A stretch of 64,000 nucleotides of DNA from an uncultured Cellvibrio sp. (GTDB lineage Bacteria; Pseudomonadota; Gammaproteobacteria; Pseudomonadales; Cellvibrionaceae). Positions 48,900-58,436 of this stretch are shown here, one piece after another (position 1 is the stretch's first letter; every line of letters begins with the position of its first letter). The stretch is taken from assembly GCA_946480695.1 (NCBI GenBank), contig CAMLKG010000011.1, positions 1-64,000 of the forward strand, written 5' to 3'. A program made the translations under genes and the position numbers. The notes under the pieces were generated by a model. That model made no database searches and was not told the origin of the DNA. It saw only the letters and a list, made by a program, of their open reading frames with translations.

Positions 48900-48952
48900 A
48901 AAATTGGGGTGGCTGATGGGGCTCGAACCCACGACCACTGGAATCACAATCC
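48900..48952 (-). repeat. Right attachment repeat within tRNA-His
   Basis: 53 bp identical to 46389-46441, covering the 3' part of the intact tRNA-His and 5 bases past its CCA. Confidence 0.93.
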
Positions 48953-48981
48953 AGGGCTCTACCAACTGAGCTACAGCCACC
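48905..48981 (-). tRNA. tRNA-His(GTG)
   Basis: 77 nt including the extra G at -1 and encoded CCA. Acceptor GTGGCTG/CAGCCAC with discriminator C, anticodon loop TTGTGAT (GTG). Last gene of the Pro-Arg-His operon and the integration target of the adjacent island. Confidence 0.98.
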
Positions 48982-49067
48982 GTAGCGAGAAAAACAAATC
49001 CATACCGAGATTGTTCTCTGCTTTTTAACTCGTTGAGTGAAAAGCGGGTTGTACTCACTACCCAGTA

Positions 49068-49144
49068 TGGCGCGCCCGGCAGGATTCGAACCTGCGACCA
49101 CCCGCTTAGAAGGCGGGTGCTCTATCCAGCTGAGCTACGGGCGC
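49068..49144 (-). tRNA. tRNA-Arg(TCT)
   Basis: 77 nt with encoded CCA. Acceptor GCGCCCG/CGGGCGC, anticodon TCT in CCTTCTAAG, T-arm GGTTCGAATCC. Middle gene of the tRNA operon. Confidence 0.98.
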
Positions 49145-49181
49145 ATGCTGGAATTAAAAACCTTGGCAGGTTCGATAAAGA

Positions 49182-49258
49182 TGGTCGGAGTGGAGGGATT
49201 CGAACCCCCGACATTCTGCTCCCAAAACAGACGCGCTACCGGGCTGCGCTACACTCCG
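49182..49258 (-). tRNA. tRNA-Pro(TGG)
   Basis: 77 nt with encoded CCA. Acceptor CGGAGTG/CACTCCG, anticodon loop TTTGGGA (TGG), T-arm GGTTCGAATCC. First gene of the tRNA operon. Confidence 0.98.
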
Positions 49259-49293
49259 ACTGCTTAAAACGCGCTGCGTTTCAAGTGGTGCGC

Positions 49294-49322
49294 ATAATAG
49301 CGGCGTGATTTAGGCTCGTCAA
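49294..49322 (-). promoter_or_regulatory. Promoter of tRNA Pro-Arg-His operon
   Basis: Minus-strand TTGACG, 17 bp, TATTAT, then GCGC discriminator. It resembles the two tRNA-Asn promoters closely. Confidence 0.88.
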
Positions 49323-49362
49323 CGGAAAAAATGCAGCAAAATAAAATATTTAGCGCGCTCAG

Positions 49363-49587
49363 TTAAATTCTAATCAGCTTGCGCAAAGAGTATTCAAGCG
49401 ATCCCGCGCCGGTTTCGAATGGATATAGTTCGGTCAGTTGATTCTCAAATTCAATCAATCGTTGATAGCCTTTTCCCAATTTCTTTATTGAATTTCGCCT
49501 ATTGCCTTGCTTTCTGGCTGGTGTGGCACGCTGGGCTAAAAGTCGTCTAAGGTTGCAAGTGTCGCTGGCAGGCTTGTATGACGATAG
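49363..49587 (-). other. Gap with a 75-codon startless open frame
   Basis: The 370 bp between tRNA-Pro and the flavin reductase hold the tRNA promoter and a minus-strand frame open for 75 codons to a TAA at 49363. It has no plausible ATG or GTG start, but the composition is protein-like (KKLGKGYQRLIEFENQL, YPFETGAGSLEYSLRK). It could be a decayed gene end or chance. Not called as a gene. Confidence 0.25.
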
Positions 49588-49628
49588 TTAGCTAGTCAGA
49601 ATACGCGCTCATTTATATTGGGGTCTTT

Positions 49629-50129
49629 ATGCAAAGCAATAATTTAGCGGTTTCAATGAAGTTGGGAATGCGCCGCTTGGCATCTGGCGTATGTGTGTTA
49701 TCAACCAAGTTGGCCAATGATCAACGTTTTGCGATGACCGTATCCTCGGTAACTTCCGTTTCAGATGCGCCTCCGTCCCTACTGGTGTGTATTAACCAAC
49801 AGGTATCCCAGCAAGGGCATCTTGCTACCAAAGGCAGTTGGTTTGCTGTCAATGTACTCTCCGTTGAACATCAGGATGTATCTAATATATGCGCAGGCCG
49901 CGATCCAGCCAGGAATCGTTTTGAAGTGGGAAGTTGGATGGAGGATGACACCGGGCTGCCGGTGTTGGGAGATGCCCAAGCGGTATTTATTTGCCAGACC
50001 GACCAGGTGATGACTTATGGAACCCACAAAATAATCGTCGGGGGTATCCATAAGGTGATTCTAAACGGGGCAGATGTAAACCCATTGCTATATGCTGATG
50101 GTTGTTATGGTGCTTTTATGCGCCAGTAA
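49629..50129 (+). CDS. Flavin reductase-like protein
   Basis: 166-residue FMN-binding split-barrel protein of the flavin reductase group (HpaC-like). ASGVCVLSTKLANDQRFAMTVSSVTSVS is the flavin-binding stretch, then PPSLLVCINQQVSQ and GSWFAVNVLSVEHQDVS, with a C-terminal YADGCYGAF. Such proteins supply reduced flavin to monooxygenases; no partner is adjacent. Confidence 0.9.
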   Translation: MQSNNLAVSMKLGMRRLASGVCVLSTKLANDQRFAMTVSSVTSVSDAPPSLLVCINQQVSQQGHLATKGSWFAVNVLSVEHQDVSNICAGRDPARNRFEVGSWMEDDTGLPVLGDAQAVFICQTDQVMTYGTHKIIVGGIHKVILNGADVNPLLYADGCYGAFMRQ

Positions 50130-50419
50130 ATTGGCTCATCCCAAGGCATTTTTTAACGGTATGTGGCAGCGATTTTTAATGCGTTTTTTATTGCGTTATT
50201 TCGAATCAAAATAAAGCAATATTTTTGTGTGAAATATGCTTGCAATATGAATATTTCGTGTCTATGGGTGCTTTCAGGTTAACAGACACTAACTCTTTAT
50301 GCACATCTCAGGTGCTTATCGGCTAAGAGCGTTTAAGAGATGACCAAAACTTGAAAAAATGTGATTTTCCTCGGGTTTTTTAGTGTAACTTATTGATTTT
50401 AAAGTAATTATTTTTAGTG

Positions 50420-50441
50420 ATCAAATTATGATCAATTTGAT
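50420..50441. promoter_or_regulatory. 22-bp palindrome upstream of gpsA
   Basis: Perfect inverted repeat ATCAAATT/AATTTGAT around ATGATC, containing two GATC sites with the flanking base. It is in an AT-rich gap of 507 bp before gpsA. Operator-like. Confidence 0.5.
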
Positions 50442-50484
50442 GTTGGGATAGATTTTATGGGCCTTTGGGGCACTTTCCCAAAAA

Positions 50485-50520
50485 CTATCCACCAAGTTAT
50501 CCACAGAAAATGTGGACAAA
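50485..50520. other. DnaA-box cluster upstream of gpsA
   Basis: A perfect DnaA box TTATCCACA (50497-50505) faces a near-perfect one, TTGTCCACA on the minus strand (50511-50519), 5 bp apart. A weaker CTATCCACC is at 50485-50493. AT-rich DNA lies on both sides. No dnaA, dnaN or gidA is near, so oriC is unlikely; a DnaA-titration or regulatory site is possible. Confidence 0.55.
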
Positions 50521-50636
50521 ATTTTGATGAATTTTTTTGTGCAAAAAAGTTACAGATTGAATGTTCCGTATCTTTTTTTTACGTAACAAGTGACGGTTTT
50601 TGCGCATGATTCTTCGTTTGAAGTACGGATTAAATT

Positions 50637-51659
50637 ATGAGTAAAAAAATGAAGGTGGCGGTCCTTGGTGGCGGAAGTTTTGGTACGGCAATTGCGAATA
50701 TTATCGCCTGTAATAAACACCATACACGTTTATGGATGAGGGACGGGGATCAAGCCGAAAAATGCAAATCCGAGCGCCAAAATGCGCGTTATCTCCCCGG
50801 TTATCCACTTAGCGAAGACCTGGTTATTACCGCAGACCTGGCAATGGCTGTGGCGGATGCCGATTTGATATTTGTTTCCATACCCAGTCATTCCTTCCGT
50901 TCTGTTACGCGCCAGATTAAACCGCTGTTGGCTCCGCAAGCAATTATAGTGAGTACGGCGAAAGGTATTGAACCGGAAGATGGGTTTACCTTGATGAGCC
51001 AAATCCTGGAGCAAGAGTTGTCCGGGCATCCGATTGGGGTACTGAGCGGACCCAACTTTGCCAAAGAGATTGTGCAGCAACAACAAACCGGGACAGTGAT
51101 TGCCAGCGAGAGTGACGCGGTAATTAATATGGTTCAATACACATTAAAGTCACCTACATTCCGTGTATATGCGAACCATGATCGCTACGGTGTTGAGTTG
51201 GGTGGTGCGTTGAAAAATATCTACGCTATTATTTGCGGCATGGCGGCCGCCCTGGGCGCAGGCCATAACACCCAGGCCATGTTGTTAACGCGCAGCCTGG
51301 CAGAGATGGGGCGATTTGCACAAACCATGGGCGCAAACCCTATGACCTTCCTTGGGTTGGCGGGAGTCGGTGATTTGATTCTGACCTGCACCTCCGACTT
51401 GAGTCGTAATTATCGTGTAGGTTTCGCATTGGGCCAGGGTAAAAACCTGGACGAAATAGTAACCTCGCTAGGCCAGGTTGCCGAGGGTGTCAACACCTTA
51501 CGTCAGGTGAAGCAAAAAGCAGATGAGTTGCAAGTATATATGCCATTAGCAAGCGGGCTTTATGCAGTATTGTTTCAACACAAGGCAATTGCTGAAGTTG
51601 CCCACGGGTTAATGGTTGGTGAGCAAGCTAACGATGTTGAATTTTTGGGGAAAAGATGA
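50637..51659 (+). CDS. gpsA: Glycerol-3-phosphate dehydrogenase [NAD(P)+]
   Basis: Makes sn-glycerol-3-phosphate for phospholipid synthesis. 340 residues. NAD loop [15 protein letters not shown], then [10 protein letters not shown], catalytic Lys in [13 protein letters not shown] and [17 protein letters not shown]. First gene of gpsA-DUF4389-sixA; its stop overlaps the next ATG (ATGATG). Confidence 0.96.
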   Translation: MSKKMKVAVLGGGSFGTAIANIIACNKHHTRLWMRDGDQAEKCKSERQNARYLPGYPLSEDLVITADLAMAVADADLIFVSIPSHSFRSVTRQIKPLLAPQAIIVSTAKGIEPEDGFTLMSQILEQELSGHPIGVLSGPNFAKEIVQQQQTGTVIASESDAVINMVQYTLKSPTFRVYANHDRYGVELGGALKNIYAIICGMAAALGAGHNTQAMLLTRSLAEMGRFAQTMGANPMTFLGLAGVGDLILTCTSDLSRNYRVGFALGQGKNLDEIVTSLGQVAEGVNTLRQVKQKADELQVYMPLASGLYAVLFQHKAIAEVAHGLMVGEQANDVEFLGKR

Positions 51660-52015
51660 TGGACAACGAACAACTTAAATCCAATATAACTTCTGGCAAG
51701 CATTGGTTGCGTTTAGTGTTTATGTTGCTGTTTGCGGCGGTATTGCAATTGGCCAGTATTGTGATGTGGGTATTGGTCGCTGCGCAGTTTTTATTTTCAT
51801 TAATTACCGGTGAGGATAATCCGCATTTGCGTCGTTTCGGCCATTCCTTATCGACTTATATTTACGATGTACTTAAATTTTTGTGCTACAGCAGCGAAGA
51901 AAAACCTTTTCCATTTGCAGATTGGCCAGCGAGTGATATTGAAACGGCCGGTGAGCCCCCGGCTGTTGCAGCTACGTTGCCTGCAAATGACGCAGCAGAA
52001 AAAACAGCTGAATGA
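51656..52015 (+). CDS. DUF4389 membrane protein
   Basis: 119 residues with one or two membrane spans (about 20-50) and the DUF4389 motif [35 protein letters not shown]. An Ala/Pro/Glu-rich tail follows. It overlaps both gpsA and sixA by 4 bp, implying tight coupling. Function unknown, but the gpsA-DUF4389-sixA order is conserved in pseudomonads. Confidence 0.88.
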   Translation: MMDNEQLKSNITSGKHWLRLVFMLLFAAVLQLASIVMWVLVAAQFLFSLITGEDNPHLRRFGHSLSTYIYDVLKFLCYSSEEKPFPFADWPASDIETAGEPPAVAATLPANDAAEKTAE

Positions 52016-52473
52016 ATATTTATATTTTGCGTCACGGCCAGGCCGAGCCACAGCAAACCATTGATGAAACGCGTGAATTAACTGAAAAGGGACGTCGGGA
52101 CACTGCCAGGGTTATTAGCGGGCGCCTGGCGGATCTACAGGAGGTTACCCAACTATGGGCGAGCCCGCTGGTCCGCGCGCAACAAACAGCGCATATTGCT
52201 GCAAGCTATCTTCCAACATTAAATGTAATGACATCAGATTTAATAATTCCTGATGCAAATCCATTTAGGGTGATGGAGTGGCTGCAGTCTTGTGAACGAA
52301 AAAACCAGTCTATACTCCTCGTGAGTCATCAACCCCTGGTCGGTGAGCTGGTTAATAAACTCTGTGGTAAACCCACGGGGTTTTATTCGATGGGCACCAG
52401 CTCACTTGCCGCGATCCGCGCTTCAGTTGTGGCGACCGGAATGGGCGAATTGATGTGGTTGGACCACACTTGA
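52012..52473 (+). CDS. sixA: Phosphohistidine phosphatase SixA
   Basis: 153-residue histidine phosphatase with N-terminal LRHGQAEP (phospho-accepting His) and ELTEKGRRDTARV, then ASPLVRAQQTAHIA and LLVSHQPLVGELV with the second His. SixA removes phosphate from HPt domains or the nitrogen phosphotransferase system. Start overlaps the DUF4389 stop. Confidence 0.93.
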   Translation: MNIYILRHGQAEPQQTIDETRELTEKGRRDTARVISGRLADLQEVTQLWASPLVRAQQTAHIAASYLPTLNVMTSDLIIPDANPFRVMEWLQSCERKNQSILLVSHQPLVGELVNKLCGKPTGFYSMGTSSLAAIRASVVATGMGELMWLDHT

Positions 52474-52519
52474 TTTTGTCCTCGGGCTTGCCTGGGTTTT
52501 CATCACGAGCGTATTAACT

Positions 52520-53419
52520 ATGCAGCTGCCACGACATCCTCGTGAATTGGAAATTAATATTAATGGAATGCGTTTTGCCGCCCAGGAGTGGGGAACTCCT
52601 GATCAGTTACCGGTATTGGCCTTGCATGGTTGGCTGGATAATTCCGCCAGTTTCTTTGCGTTAGCCCCGCGTTTGAAAAACCTCCATATAGTTGCGCTGG
52701 ACATGGCCGGCCACGGGCGTAGTGATCCTCGGCCTGGCCAAGGGAGCTACACACTTTGGGACGATATTAATGACATACTCGCCATCGCAGATTATTTTGG
52801 CTGGGAACGCTTCGCTTTATTGGGGCATTCCCGCGGCGCGATCATCAGTACATTAACCGCTGGCGCATTTCCGGCGCGGATTTTATGCATGGGATTAATT
52901 GAAGGCTTTTTACCGGAGCCCGCTCCCCCTGAAGATGCTCCCAGTCAACTCGCAAAGGCAATCGAAGGCTTGCGTCAGCAGCAAAAAAAAGCTCCCTCCG
53001 TTTACCCCAACCTTGCTGTGGCGATAAAGGCGCGTGAGCGAGGAATGTTTCCCGTGGGTTACGAAGCTGCAAAAGCGTTGACTGAGCGAGGTGTCAGGGC
53101 GCAGGGCCAGGGGGTTTCCTGGAGTACCGACCCGCGCTTGTTAGCGCCTTCCATTATTCGCTTGTCGTATGAACAATTGGCTGCTTTTGTAGCTAATCCG
53201 AGTGTGCCGATGAAATTATTATTAGCAACGGAGGGTTTACCCAGGCTCTATGAAAATTATCTACAGACGCTTGCCCGGTTCCCGCAGGTTAAATATGAAT
53301 TACTGGAGGGGGGGCATCATTTGCATATGGAGCAGCAAGTTGATCTTGTTGCTGCAAGCTTGAATGAATTTTTCAGTGAGTTTATGAAGCAGAATCAAGG
53401 CGCTGTGATACATGGGTAA
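52520..53419 (+). CDS. Alpha/beta hydrolase
   Basis: 299 residues of the alpha/beta hydrolase fold. LALHGWLDNSASF forms the oxyanion HGW motif, LDMAGHGRSDPRP follows, and the nucleophile Ser is in LLGHSRGAIIS. The catalytic His is in EGGHHLHME. The substrate is unknown. It overlaps the DUF4892 gene by 8 bp, a pairing seen in pseudomonads. Confidence 0.88.
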   Translation: MQLPRHPRELEININGMRFAAQEWGTPDQLPVLALHGWLDNSASFFALAPRLKNLHIVALDMAGHGRSDPRPGQGSYTLWDDINDILAIADYFGWERFALLGHSRGAIISTLTAGAFPARILCMGLIEGFLPEPAPPEDAPSQLAKAIEGLRQQQKKAPSVYPNLAVAIKARERGMFPVGYEAAKALTERGVRAQGQGVSWSTDPRLLAPSIIRLSYEQLAAFVANPSVPMKLLLATEGLPRLYENYLQTLARFPQVKYELLEGGHHLHMEQQVDLVAASLNEFFSEFMKQNQGAVIHG

Positions 53420-54332
53420 ACTGATGAGAATTTTACTGTTGTTGGTATTAGTTGCCTTTATGGCGGGTACGTCTTCTGCAATAGCAGCCCAACTGCAATT
53501 ACAAACATATGACAATGCGCATGTGCTTTTCGAAAGTACAGCACAGACGGATGGTTATGTGTTTGCAATAGGGAGTTACAAAAAAGTTTCCGGCGCCTGG
53601 CGATTGGATCGCCAACAGCGGCTAAGTGGAAGTTTGCAACGCGTTACGCTGGAGTTGCCGGAAGGCCACACCGCCAAAAACGGTTTCGATTTTTATCTTG
53701 ACCAATTGCAAAATTTTAACCTTCGTGAATTGTTTTATTGCAAAGGCCGCGATTGCGGTACCAGTAATTCCTGGGCGAACAATCATTTTAAAATTTTACA
53801 GCTTTACGGGTTGGATCAATTTCAATACTACGGCGCTTATGAAGTAACCACAGCGGATGAAAAACCATTTTATATAGCACTTTACGCGGTGCAACGGGGT
53901 AATAAGCGGGTATATCTGCAATTGGATATTTTGCACATTGATAAGCGGGTTGAGCTGGGTATAGCGTCCAGCCCGGAATCGATTATCAAATCAATTAATA
54001 ATGGCGGATATTATGTATTTCCGGATTTAGTGGTTGAGGATAATGAGGGGAAAACCCGTATTGGAATCAAACCGGCGCATTTACAAGCATTGGTTGAAGT
54101 ACTGAGGCAAAAGGCCGCTTGGAAAATTGCCATCGTGGGACATGATTACATGTCGGTTACGTTGGTTGAACAGCAAAAAAAATCATTGGTGTATGCCGAT
54201 CAACTGAAAGGTGCATTGCAAAACGAAGGAATTGCAACTGCGAGGATGGAAACCTATGGATTAGGTGGCCTGGCGCCGGCCGGTCGGGGTGACCGAAGTG
54301 CGCGTGTCGAAATTGTATTGATTAATGACTGA
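53412..54332 (+). CDS. Secreted DUF4892 protein with OmpA-like C-terminus
   Basis: 306 residues with a signal peptide (about 1-25, ending SSAIAA). The DUF4892 domain spans about 30-190 (SGSLQRVTLELPEG, ELFYCKGRDCGTSNSWANN with a likely disulphide). An OmpA-like end follows (WKIAIVGHDY, AGRGDRSARVEIVL) that may contact peptidoglycan. Envelope role inferred. It starts within the hydrolase gene; an alternative ATG at 53424 gives the same protein body. Confidence 0.85.
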   Translation: MGKLMRILLLLVLVAFMAGTSSAIAAQLQLQTYDNAHVLFESTAQTDGYVFAIGSYKKVSGAWRLDRQQRLSGSLQRVTLELPEGHTAKNGFDFYLDQLQNFNLRELFYCKGRDCGTSNSWANNHFKILQLYGLDQFQYYGAYEVTTADEKPFYIALYAVQRGNKRVYLQLDILHIDKRVELGIASSPESIIKSINNGGYYVFPDLVVEDNEGKTRIGIKPAHLQALVEVLRQKAAWKIAIVGHDYMSVTLVEQQKKSLVYADQLKGALQNEGIATARMETYGLGGLAPAGRGDRSARVEIVLIND

Positions 54333-54354
54333 TAAAGTTTGATGGTGTATGTGC

Positions 54355-54383
54355 AAAGGCCGCTTGTTGGTGCGGCCTTTTTC
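54355..54383. terminator. Bidirectional terminator DUF4892/folE
   Basis: Stem AAAGGCCGC/GCGGCCTTT with an 8-nt loop and T-run to the right, placed between the convergent DUF4892 gene and folE (5 bp from its stop). Confidence 0.88.
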
Positions 54384-54387
54384 CTGC

Positions 54388-54927
54388 CTAGCGCAACAGC
54401 GATAAAAACTCATTACGCGTTGCCTGGTTAGTGCGGAAGCTGCCCAGCATGGCGGAGGTTTTCATGGAAGAGTTTTGCTTTTCTACGCCGCGCATCATCA
54501 TACACATATGTTTGGCTTCGATAATTACCCCGACACCAGAGGCACCGGTGATTTGCTGGATGCTCTCGGCAATTTGTATTGTCAGTTGTTCCTGGATTTG
54601 CAGGCGGCGGGCAAACATATCCACTATGCGCGCGATTTTTGATAATCCCAATACTTTCCCCGTGGGAATATAGGCAACGTGCGCTTTGCCGATAAAGGGA
54701 AGCAAGTGATGTTCGCACAGTGAATAAAGTTCAATATCCTTAACCATGATCATTTCTTCGGAATCCGAGGGGAAGAGCGCACCATTGACGACTTCATCGA
54801 GCGTCTGGTTGTAACCGCGTGTTAAAAATTGGAAGGCCTTGGCGGCGCGATCGGGCGTATCGAGCAGGCCTGGGCGGTTCAAATCTTCACCGATACCGGT
54901 AATGATGCTCGCAAAATGTTCTCTCAT
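54388..54927 (-). CDS. folE: GTP cyclohydrolase I
   Basis: First step of tetrahydrofolate synthesis from GTP. 179 residues. Zinc ligands and catalytic His are in [20 protein letters not shown] and [41 protein letters not shown] is the tunnel-forming segment. Divergent from prmB, as in Pseudomonas. Confidence 0.96.
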   Translation of the reverse strand: MREHFASIITGIGEDLNRPGLLDTPDRAAKAFQFLTRGYNQTLDEVVNGALFPSDSEEMIMVKDIELYSLCEHHLLPFIGKAHVAYIPTGKVLGLSKIARIVDMFARRLQIQEQLTIQIAESIQQITGASGVGVIIEAKHMCMMMRGVEKQNSSMKTSAMLGSFRTNQATRNEFLSLLR

Positions 54928-55105
54928 GGACTCTATTCTCTATAAAAATGCACTTATCGTAGCAATCGCTAACGTTTACCAGCGCACAGTTTACCGCGTC
55001 TCACACAAATCCCGAAAACCTAAATCCCGATTCCTTGGGTAAATAGCCTGGTTCGTTAATTAATTGGTTAGAATGACCGCCTTTTTAAAATTATTGGATT
55101 CGATC

Positions 55106-56035
55106 ATGACCAATTCTTCACCAGATTATGCGCAGGCCATTGAGGAACTCATTAATATCCGCGATTTTTTCCGGTGGGCGGCGAGCGAATTTATCGCTGC
55201 CAGGCTTTTTTATGGCCATGGTACGGATAATCCCTGGGATGAAGCTGAACAATTGGTTTTGCACGCCATTCATCTCAATCCCCCCCTGGCGGATGAGTGG
55301 CTCGACTCACGCTTAACCCGGGCGGAGCGGGAGCGGATAGTCGCCATTATCCGGCGTCGAATTGAGCAGCGTATTCCCGCCGCCTATATCACTGGCCGGG
55401 CGTGGTTTGCCGGTATGCCATTTGCGGTGGACGAGCGAGTGCTGGTGCCGCGTTCACCGATTGCCGAGCTGATTGAAAAACAATTTGCCCCCTGGCTGGA
55501 TACAGAGCCGCAGCGGATCCTCGACCTGTGTACAGGGAGTGGCTGTATCGGCATTGCGTGTGCGTATGCGTTTCCTGACGCGGAAGTCCAGCTTAGTGAT
55601 ATTTCCTTTGAGGCCCTGGAAGTCGCGGAAGAAAACATCCAGCAGCACAATCTTGCCGACCGTGTTTTTGCCTTGCAATCGGATTTATTTGAACGCTTGC
55701 AGGGGCAACGTTTTGATTTAATCGTTTCCAATCCGCCGTATGTTGACGCAGAGGATATGGCTGGTTTGCCGCAGGAGTATCACGCCGAGCCTGAATTGGG
55801 GTTGGCTTCGGGGCTGGATGGCCTGGACTTTACCCGCCGTTTATTGGCGGAGGCGCCGGATCATCTTACTGAAAACGGTTTGTTAGTGGTTGAGGTAGGC
55901 AATTCCTGGCCGGCGTTGGAAGGGGCCTATCCGCAATTACCTTTTACCTGGGTAGAGTTCGAGCGCGGTGGCCATGGTGTTTTTGTGCTCCGCGCACCGG
56001 ATTTATTGAGGGCGCGGGCACAGGGCATTATCTAG
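55106..56035 (+). CDS. prmB: Ribosomal protein L3 glutamine methyltransferase PrmB
   Basis: N5-methylates a glutamine of L3. 309 residues from the ATG at 55106 ([16 protein letters not shown]); the frame extends 14 codons further. The SAM motif is [16 protein letters not shown]; the catalytic NPPY is in [25 protein letters not shown] is PrmB-typical. It is followed 67 bp later by aroC, the conserved pair. Confidence 0.94.
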   Translation: MTNSSPDYAQAIEELINIRDFFRWAASEFIAARLFYGHGTDNPWDEAEQLVLHAIHLNPPLADEWLDSRLTRAERERIVAIIRRRIEQRIPAAYITGRAWFAGMPFAVDERVLVPRSPIAELIEKQFAPWLDTEPQRILDLCTGSGCIGIACAYAFPDAEVQLSDISFEALEVAEENIQQHNLADRVFALQSDLFERLQGQRFDLIVSNPPYVDAEDMAGLPQEYHAEPELGLASGLDGLDFTRRLLAEAPDHLTENGLLVVEVGNSWPALEGAYPQLPFTWVEFERGGHGVFVLRAPDLLRARAQGII

Positions 56036-56102
56036 CGCTGTGCGCGCTCCGGCCAACTCACGTATAATCCGCCCACTTTTTTATTTATCCGGTTTGATTC
56101 TT

Positions 56103-57203
56103 ATGTCTGGCAATATATACGGAAAATTATTTACGGTGACCACTTTTGGTGAAAGCCATGGCCTTGCGTTAGGTGCAATTGTGGACGGTTGCCCGCCTGG
56201 TCTTGAATTGACGGAGGCCGATATACAAATCGACCTTGATCGCCGCAAGCCCGGCACTTCCCGCTACACCACCCAGCGACGTGAAGAAGATCTGGTCAAA
56301 ATTTTATCCGGGGTGTTCGAAGGAAAAACCACGGGCACGCCAATCGGTATGGTGATTGAGAACACCGACCAGCGTTCCAAAGACTATTCCAATATTAAAG
56401 ATCAATTCCGCCCGGCCCACGCGGATTACACCTACATGCAAAAATACGGAGTGCGCGATTATCGCGGCGGCGGTCGCTCGTCTGCGCGTGAAACGGCAAT
56501 GCGGGTGGCTGCGGGGGCAATTGCTAAAAAATATCTAAAAGATTTCCACGGTATTGAGATCCGTGGTTATTTATCGCAACTGGGGCCAATAAAAATTGAA
56601 GCAGTCGATTGGGACCAGGTTGACCAAAATCCCTTCTTCTGTCCCGATGCGAGCAAGGTACCGGAAATGGAAGAATTTATGAAAGCCCTCAATAAAGAAG
56701 GCGATTCGATTGGTGCAAAAATCACCGTTGTTGCCAGCAATGTACCGCCAGGGTTGGGGGAACCCATTTTTGATCGCCTTGATGCGGAAATTGCCCATGC
56801 GTTAATGAGCATTAATGCGGTTAAAGGTGTGGAAATCGGTGAAGGTTTTGGTGTGGTTGAACAACGCGGTAGCAAGCATCGCGATGAGATTACACCGGAA
56901 GGATTCTTATCCAATAATGCAGGCGGTATCCTCGGGGGGATTTCCTCCGGCCAGGATATTATTGCCAACATTGCATTGAAACCTACCTCAAGCTTGCATA
57001 TTCCCGGTCGTAGCGTAGATGTATATGGCAATGCGGTGGAAGTTGTTACCAAGGGACGCCATGACCCCTGTGTGGGTATTCGCGCGACCCCAATTGCTGA
57101 AGCTATGCTGGCGTTGGTATTGATGGATCATCTGTTGCGCCATCGCGGGCAAAATGGTGCGGTCAGGCATTCAGTACCGGTGATTCCTGCCAGCGTGAAA
57201 TAA
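56103..57203 (+). CDS. aroC: Chorismate synthase
   Basis: Last step of the shikimate pathway, FMN-dependent. 366 residues from the ATG at 56103 ([20 protein letters not shown]); upstream frame extension to 56040 is not family-like. [29 protein letters not shown] and [14 protein letters not shown] are diagnostic, and both catalytic His (GESHG and RPAHADY) are present. Confidence 0.97.
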   Translation: MSGNIYGKLFTVTTFGESHGLALGAIVDGCPPGLELTEADIQIDLDRRKPGTSRYTTQRREEDLVKILSGVFEGKTTGTPIGMVIENTDQRSKDYSNIKDQFRPAHADYTYMQKYGVRDYRGGGRSSARETAMRVAAGAIAKKYLKDFHGIEIRGYLSQLGPIKIEAVDWDQVDQNPFFCPDASKVPEMEEFMKALNKEGDSIGAKITVVASNVPPGLGEPIFDRLDAEIAHALMSINAVKGVEIGEGFGVVEQRGSKHRDEITPEGFLSNNAGGILGGISSGQDIIANIALKPTSSLHIPGRSVDVYGNAVEVVTKGRHDPCVGIRATPIAEAMLALVLMDHLLRHRGQNGAVRHSVPVIPASVK

Positions 57204-57258
57204 TTTTCTGCGGGCGGTAATCGCCCGTTGCTTCCTTTCAAATCCTGGCGTTGTTTTT

Positions 57259-58425
57259 ATGCCTTTGCCTGCTGCGCAATCCCCAGTTCCTTATTGGCGA
57301 CTCTCCGGATTTTATTTTTTTTATTTTGCGGTTGTAGGTACCTTAATCCCGTTTTGGGGCGTGTATTTAAAATCGCTTGGTTATTCCTCGCAGGATGTGG
57401 GGGTTATCAGCGCGATTATCCTGGCAACGAGGATTCTGGCTCCCAATTTTTGGGGATGGCTGGCCGATCATACTCGCGAGCGCTTGCGTATTATCCGTTA
57501 CGGCAGTTTTCTAGCGGCGTTAATCTTTGCCGGTGTTCTGCTGGATCAGCGCTATTGGTGGTTGGTATTGGTCATCAGTTGCTACACTTTTTTCTGGCAT
57601 GCGGTATTACCGCAATTCGAAGTTATTACCTTGGGATACCTGGAAGGTAACTATCATAAATATAGCCAGATCCGCCTATGGGGCTCGCTGGGTTTTATGG
57701 CGGCCGTAATCGGTTTGGGATTGGTATTCGAAATATTACCGATTCGTTTTTTACCCCTGTTTATGTTGAGTTTCCTAATGCTGATTTGGTTGTCCAGCCT
57801 CAGCCTGCAGGATAAAAGCTCCGCTAAAACCAGTGAGGCGTCAGCCGGTTTTTTATCCATAGTGTCACAACCTGTTATTTTATGTTTTTTACTGGCCAGT
57901 TTTTTACTGCAATTAAGCCATGGCCCTTACTACACCTTTTATACCTTGTACCTGGTGGAGAATTACGGTTATAGCAGCACAGCTACCGGATTGTTATGGG
58001 CGCTTGGTGTTTTGGCGGAGGTCGCAATTTTTGTACTTATGCCGCGGATATTGCATCGTTTCAGTTTGCGCCGTTTATTTTTATGGGCCTTGCTGGCGAC
58101 CGGTTTGCGTTGGCTGCTAATTGGTTATTGTGCGGATTCCCTGGTTGTTTTACTAACGGCACAACTGTTACACGCGTGTAGTTTCGGGATTGCGCACTCG
58201 GTCTCCATTGAGCTAGTGAGAAATTATTTCAAAGGCGGCCACCAGGGGCAGGGGCAGGCCCTGTATAGTTCCTTCAGTTTTGGTGCGGGTGGTGCCGCGG
58301 GTGCATTGATGGGGGGACTCCTGTGGGACTATAGTGCATCATCAACATTCTTGTTATCGGCAGTAGCGGCCCTGGTTGCCCTTGCCCTTTGTTATCGCTG
58401 GTTGCACCCTATTGTTGAAAAATAA
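57259..58425 (+). CDS. MFS transporter, HcaT/MFS_1_like
   Basis: 388 residues, about 12 membrane spans, of the MFS_1_like group (3-phenylpropionate/nucleoside-symporter type). Landmarks: FYFFYFAVVGTLIPFWGVYLKSLGY, the loop LADHTRERLRII and YSQIRLWGSLGFMAAV. Located after aroC as in Pseudomonas. Substrate unknown. Start ATG 57259, 55 bp after aroC. Confidence 0.87.
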   Translation: MPLPAAQSPVPYWRLSGFYFFYFAVVGTLIPFWGVYLKSLGYSSQDVGVISAIILATRILAPNFWGWLADHTRERLRIIRYGSFLAALIFAGVLLDQRYWWLVLVISCYTFFWHAVLPQFEVITLGYLEGNYHKYSQIRLWGSLGFMAAVIGLGLVFEILPIRFLPLFMLSFLMLIWLSSLSLQDKSSAKTSEASAGFLSIVSQPVILCFLLASFLLQLSHGPYYTFYTLYLVENYGYSSTATGLLWALGVLAEVAIFVLMPRILHRFSLRRLFLWALLATGLRWLLIGYCADSLVVLLTAQLLHACSFGIAHSVSIELVRNYFKGGHQGQGQALYSSFSFGAGGAAGALMGGLLWDYSASSTFLLSAVAALVALALCYRWLHPIVEK

Positions 58426-58436
58426 AGCAGGTTGAT

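Larger units (their letters stand above)
46442..48952. mobile_element. Remnant genomic island in tRNA-His
   Basis: About 2.5 kb between two 53-bp tRNA-His repeats. Contents from left to right: a decayed tyrosine integrase, an Imm11-like gene, an AHH nuclease gene (all minus strand) and about 450 bp of non-coding DNA. Base composition is visibly more AT-rich in the immunity gene than in the host genes. Without a working integrase the element is presumably fixed. The intact tRNA-His lies on the right border. Confidence 0.88.

Noticed and set aside
50420..50520. Chromosomal origin oriC
   Set aside because: DnaA boxes are present but few, and dnaA, dnaN, gyrB or gidA are not nearby.
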